From Hansfordia pulvinata (lineage: Eukaryota > Ascomycota > Sordariomycetes > Xylariales): 64,000 nt of DNA. The first letter of the stretch is position 1, and each line of letters begins with the position of its first letter. The notes under the pieces were generated by a model, which was not told the origin of the DNA, did not search any database, and saw only the letters and a list, made by a program, of their open reading frames with translations. The stretch spans positions 124,001 through 188,000 of the forward strand of contig BJKQ01000017.1 in the NCBI GenBank assembly GCA_006538405.1. The letters run 5' to 3'. Made by a program: the position numbers and the translations under genes. Below, piece after piece: positions 60,507 through 64,000 of the stretch.

Positions 60507-61923
60507 CAGAGCTACTTCTTCGAGGTGGCGCCGCCCGCGTCCCACGCCCACCTGGAGGCGCCGGCCGACACGGACCTGTCTCTGCACCGGCTGTCGACAG
60601 CGTCTAGATCCCAGCTCAAGCATGACAGTGATCCGATGTCTCGATCAGATGGTGTCGACGGGGCCGGTGATGACGCCTCCAGCCGTGCCGATGAAGTGCC
60701 CGCCGGCCGCATCTCGCCTTGCACGTTCCTCGAGTGGTCCCGGGGCTGTCGGCGCTGGCGCGAGCCGGTCGTCTCTGAGGGCAACGGCGAGAACCACGCC
60801 AGTGAAGAGACATCAGTGAGTTTTTTGCGTCTCCCCCCTCCCCGAAACTCCTCTTCTGAGGGATTATGGGTTTTTGCTCTCTCTCTATTCCTTCTCTGAC
60901 ACTTGCCCAGCAACAGCCTGCCCGCTCGCCCACGGACCAACTTCCATCCAGCGTCTACGCAAATGCAGAGTCGAACACCGTCCCCGAGCCTCTGAGCTCG
61001 ACGCTTGAAGAGCAGCAACCATCGCAGCGGCAGCGGCGCAGAGCCAGGCGCAGCCGCGGCGTGACCCTCTGCCCGGCGTACGCGATCGACTACGTGCCGC
61101 AGCGCGACACCGAGACGGGCGAGCTCATCTCGCCGGCGTACGCGGTCCCCTCCGAGCCTTCGCCGTTGTGGTCGCCTCCGGGCGTGCCGGCGTCTCTGCT
61201 GCTCATGCCTCGCTTCGATGACGACGACGATGATGATGATGATGATGATAGTGACGACGAGAATGGCGACGGGTACGACGACGAACACGACGGAGCAGCC
61301 AGAGAGAACGTGGACGAGAGATACACCATCCAGGCCCTCAGAGACGAGCGGGCGCGCCTCCTGGCCGACCCGCCGTCCCCCGGCTTCCAGCAGATGTACA
61401 GCCGGATGGCGCCGCTGGCCGGGCGCAAGCTGCGCGCGTGCTACTACGGGGAAGGCGACGCTGGGGTGTGGGAGGAAGAAGAAGAAGGAGAAGGAGAAGA
61501 GGAAGAGCCGGCGGAGGAGGAGAGATATACTGCGGTAAGTCCACGCCACGCAAGCCACCGCGAGATTCCAGCTGCTGACCGGGACCTGACTCCCCCGTAT
61601 CCCAGAGCGAGGTCCAAGCCGTTGCTGCTACGCTGCCAGATCTGCAAGCCCTGGAGAAGCGCCGGTCCACCGTCCTCAGACCGATACCGTACAAGCCGAA
61701 GCAGCAGCAGCAGCACGAGCAGACTTTCCGAGACAGCCCGGCCCCGCTCACACCCACGTACGACTTGTCCGGGGGCGAGGCCGACGCGAGGCTGCGCCAC
61801 GAGATCAGCCGCCACAGCCGCCGCCCCGGCGCCCATCAGCAGAGCCCCTCTTCTGCTTCTGCCGCTGCTGCTGTCCACCTCTTCTACGGAGGCGGAAACC
61901 ACCACCACCACCCCGAGAAGGAG

Positions 61924-61961
<38 letters not shown>

Positions 61962-63252
61962 TGACCCGGGCGACGCGACGGACGGAGACGGTGACGGCGA
62001 AGACGAGGCCGGGGGCGAGGACGCGGTGGCGTCGCACCTGTCGCGCCAGTGGGGGGCGATCGCGGCCAACGCGGCGGCGGAGCGCGGGCTGCGGGAGCGC
62101 GGGGCGGCGGCCGCGGCGCGCGTCGAGTTCCTCGAGCTCGAGCTGCGGGCCGTGCTGCACCTGGCGCCGCGGATCACCGAGGCCCGGATGCGGAGGGCGG
62201 CGCGGTACAGCTACTGGTACTACTGCTACCACTACCCGCAGGGTCTGTATCAGTACCCGTATCAGGGGCAGGGGCAGGGTCAGGGTCAGGATGAGAATCA
62301 GGGGCAGGGTCAGAGTCAGATTCAGAGTCAGGGGCAGGGGCAGGGGCAGGACGACGGCAGCACCACCACCACTGCCATCACCACCGCGCCGGGATCCCGT
62401 CCCGCCTCCGCCGCGGACGGGGCTGCGGCGTGTGAAGGCCACGGCCGCGCCGCCTCCGTCGCCGACGAGGACTGTGATCGTGACGAGCACAACCAGCAGC
62501 AGCAGCAGCAAGACTCCCCTCACTTGAACACGTCCACCGCAGCGCCCATCGCCACCATCACCAGCACCACCACGACCGCCGCTCCGCACGAGAGCCGCCA
62601 CGGCCAAGACGCCGCGCCACCGCCGCGCCCCGCTCACCTCCACACTCAGCGGAAGCGGAATCAGCAGCACAAAACGACGACGACGACGACGACGACGCCC
62701 CGCCAGCGGCGCATCGCGCGGCACCTGCGCTCACACCTGCGGGACGTGGCGTGGCGCCTGGAGGCCGGGACGTCGCGGCTGGCGGCGGCGGCGGCGGCGG
62801 CGCGCGACGGGGCGGCCGAGGCGCGCCGGCTCGAGGGCGAGGTCGGCCGGGCGTGCGGGGCGCTGCTCGGGCTGCGCGGCGCGGCGGAGGTGTACGCCGA
62901 GCTCCGGGCGCTGGAGCGGGAGGGCGATGTGGTCGTTCCGGGGCGGGGCGGCTATCATCATCATCATCGCCATCACCATCAGCAGCAGCAAGAAGGTGGT
63001 GGTGGTGGTGGTCATCATGCTGGCGGTGGTGGTTTGGGAGGGGTTTACGGTGGCCACGGCGGTTACGACGGATACTCGTACGGTCGTCACGACGGTTACG
63101 AGTACAATGGGCACGGCGGCCACGGTAATGGTGACGGCGTTGCTCCCCTTTATGGTGGTGGTCACGGGCAAGCTGTCAGAGGCGGGGGAAACGCGCAGGA
63201 AGAGGACGGCGAGTACGATGACGCGGGTGTCTATGTCGTGCGGGCGACTTGA
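59401..63252 (+). CDS. Long acidic low-complexity protein of unknown function, with one apparent frameshift
   Basis: Model: exon 1 about 59401-59512 (GTACGT donor), exon 2 59597-60815, exon 3 60911-61534, exon 4 61606-63252; about 1190 aa, with phase-0 junctions at the last two introns. At 59938-59948 the coding frame changes: SDAMLLAYVQMRGPSMGQYDDP reads into LFEWIRERGDDDDEDED only after a one-base shift in a C run, so an indel is likely. Ordered-looking islands are FYAFLGFEQLAGDGSWFRRF, TLCPAYAIDYVPQRDTETG and VEFLELELRAVLHLAPRITE. The rest is repeats: 29 Asp from pure GAC codons, 12 Asp, Glu runs, Gln-Gly, Thr, His and Gly/Tyr/His tracts. No known domain is recognised. A coiled-coil or scaffold role is speculative. 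The N-terminus is uncertain (ATG 59401 or 59434, or an upstream exon). Confidence 0.55.
60417..60503 (+). repeat. Pure (GAC)29 microsatellite encoding poly-Asp
   Basis: Twenty-nine uninterrupted GAC triplets, in frame, all the same Asp codon. No GAT interruptions, implying recent slippage expansion. Confidence 0.97.
61924..61959 (+). repeat. (GAC)12 microsatellite encoding poly-Asp
   Basis: Twelve uninterrupted GAC triplets followed by GAT GAC, in the last exon of the low-complexity gene. Confidence 0.95.
62263..62349 (+). repeat. CAGGGK hexamer array encoding Gln-Gly repeats
   Basis: Repeated CAGGGG/CAGGGT units with a few substitutions (CAGAGT, CAGGAT), in frame, giving QGQGQGQ-type sequence. 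Confidence 0.9.
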
Positions 63253-63733
63253 AGTGAGTGGCCGCACGCACGGGCCGGGCTTCGCGAAATTAGGGAGCCG
63301 CGATGATCGAGACGGTGGACTTTGTTTGTGCCTGAACGGCGTGTTTGTCATTGGGGGAGTCGGGTCGGGATGTCTTGTGTTTTCGAGGCTGTGCGTCACC
63401 GGGAATAAGCACCGCAAGACCTGGTGAGTCATGGGCACATGATCTACAGAGACAAAGGTGTCGGCATAGTCGTTTGGCGGATGGTCTATGCCGTTGTAGA
63501 TACTGAGCTGGACGCCTCAAGCGGCATTGACGCGTCTTTCAGCCCGGTCGTGGGATCGTTAATAATTAATATAAAGCCTCCCCTTAGTCGTCTGCTGGCC
63601 TGTCAGGAGGGTCTCAGGGTGTGAGGAAAGGCCCGACAGCCGGACACTGCGCGAACACGCCGACGGAGAACCCGGAGAGAAGAGAAGATTCCTCTTCGCC
63701 GCCACGGACAAGCCGCAAACGCCAATGAAGAAA
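63253..63733. other. Convergent 3' intergenic region
   Basis: 3' UTR of the low-complexity gene and 3' flank of U2 snRNA. No gene seen. Confidence 0.6.
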
Positions 63734-63923
63734 GGTCGCGTCTCCTGGAGGCAGTGTGATACCAGGGACACTGTGCGGGCGACCGTGCGCAAGCACAGAG
63801 GGCCGTCCGCTGGGTGGTCAAAAATTGGAATAACCGAGATTGTTGCACGGTGTGCAACTTTCAGCGATTAAACTGAAAAGAACAGATACTACACTTGATC
63901 TAAGCCAAAAGGCAAAGAGAGCT
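63734..63923 (-). ncRNA. U2: U2 spliceosomal snRNA
   Basis: On the minus strand the 5' end reads AGCTCTCTTTGCCTTTTGG then CTTAGATCAAGTGTAGTATC, the near-invariant start of U2 (stem I and branch-recognition region). GTAGTA, which pairs with the intron branch site, is at 63892-63887. TTCTTTTCAGTTTAATC follows, then hairpin IIb (GTTGCAC-ACC-GTGCAAC), an Sm site AATTTTTGA (about 63820-63828), and a 3' stem-loop with CCTGGTATCACACTGCCTCC like vertebrate U2 stem-loop IV. Length is about 190 nt, usual for U2. U2 joins the U2 snRNP and bulges the branch-point adenosine during pre-mRNA splicing. Ends are placed by comparison with known U2 (give or take a few nt). It is probably the functional copy, since all core elements are intact. 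Confidence 0.95.
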
Positions 63924-63975
63924 AAAGAAGGAAGGAGAAAGGAAAATATCTGAACTCGCAACGGGGAGAGCGCTG

Positions 63976-63981
63976 TTTATA
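63976..63981 (-). promoter_or_regulatory. TATA element upstream of U2 snRNA
   Basis: TATAAA on the minus strand within GCATATAAACAGC, about 53-58 nt upstream of the U2 5' end. The spacing is longer than for a typical mRNA TATA, as can occur at fungal snRNA promoters; the assignment is inferred. Confidence 0.45.
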
Positions 63982-64000
63982 TGCTGGCAGGGCGGTGTGC

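Noticed and set aside
61444..62724. 426-aa frame antisense to the low-complexity gene
   Set aside because: Poly-Val/Leu translation of the GAC and CAGGGG repeats read on the wrong strand.

Overview
The window looks like nuclear DNA of a filamentous ascomycete (Pezizomycotina, most likely Sordariomycetes). The evidence is short GT-AG introns of roughly 50-260 nt with CTAAC/CTGAC-type branch sites, GC-rich codons, long GC-rich intergenic spaces, and recognisable fungal genes: an FWD-1-like F-box/WD40 protein, RFC1, mitochondrial uL16m, and a spliceosomal U2 snRNA. I cannot name the species.

Layout. 1-18.3 kb is almost gene-free: one small conserved protein (4211-4654, minus) followed by about 13.7 kb of GC-rich DNA holding only simple repeats and recurring TACGAGTA/TACTCGTA and TAGGTAC motifs. 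18.3-28 kb looks like an accessory block: a divergent subtilisin-like (S8) gene, a more AT-rich island with a possible small inverted-repeat element and decayed coding fragments, an APH/choline-kinase-like gene with an apparent frameshift, minisatellites, and a probable P-loop/HAD/uracil-phosphoribosyltransferase fusion broken by frameshifts and a stop. 29.6-33.0 kb is the F-box/WD40 gene. 33.0-40.6 kb is a second desert. 40.6-54 kb is an ordinary gene run: two-RRM protein, NmrA/NAD(P)-binding family protein, two small proteins of unknown function, a membrane protein with an apparent frameshift, a small secreted cysteine-containing protein, an unknown multi-exon gene, and MRPL16. 55.0-58.4 kb is RFC1. 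59.4-63.3 kb is a long acidic low-complexity protein full of codon-repeat expansions. The window ends with a U2 snRNA gene on the minus strand.

How the genes relate. There is no operon-like logic, as expected for a fungus. RFC1 (clamp loader), uL16m (mitoribosome), U2 (splicing) and the F-box/WD40 protein (SCF ubiquitin ligase, possibly clock-related) are housekeeping or core regulatory genes. The 18-28 kb block carries degenerate genes and repeats and is the likeliest fast-evolving part. Five single-base or similar breaks across four otherwise coherent reading frames mean either real pseudogenes or indel errors in this assembly; this should be settled before any biology is drawn from them. 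All exon coordinates were read by eye from splice signals and reading-frame continuity; no similarity search was run.
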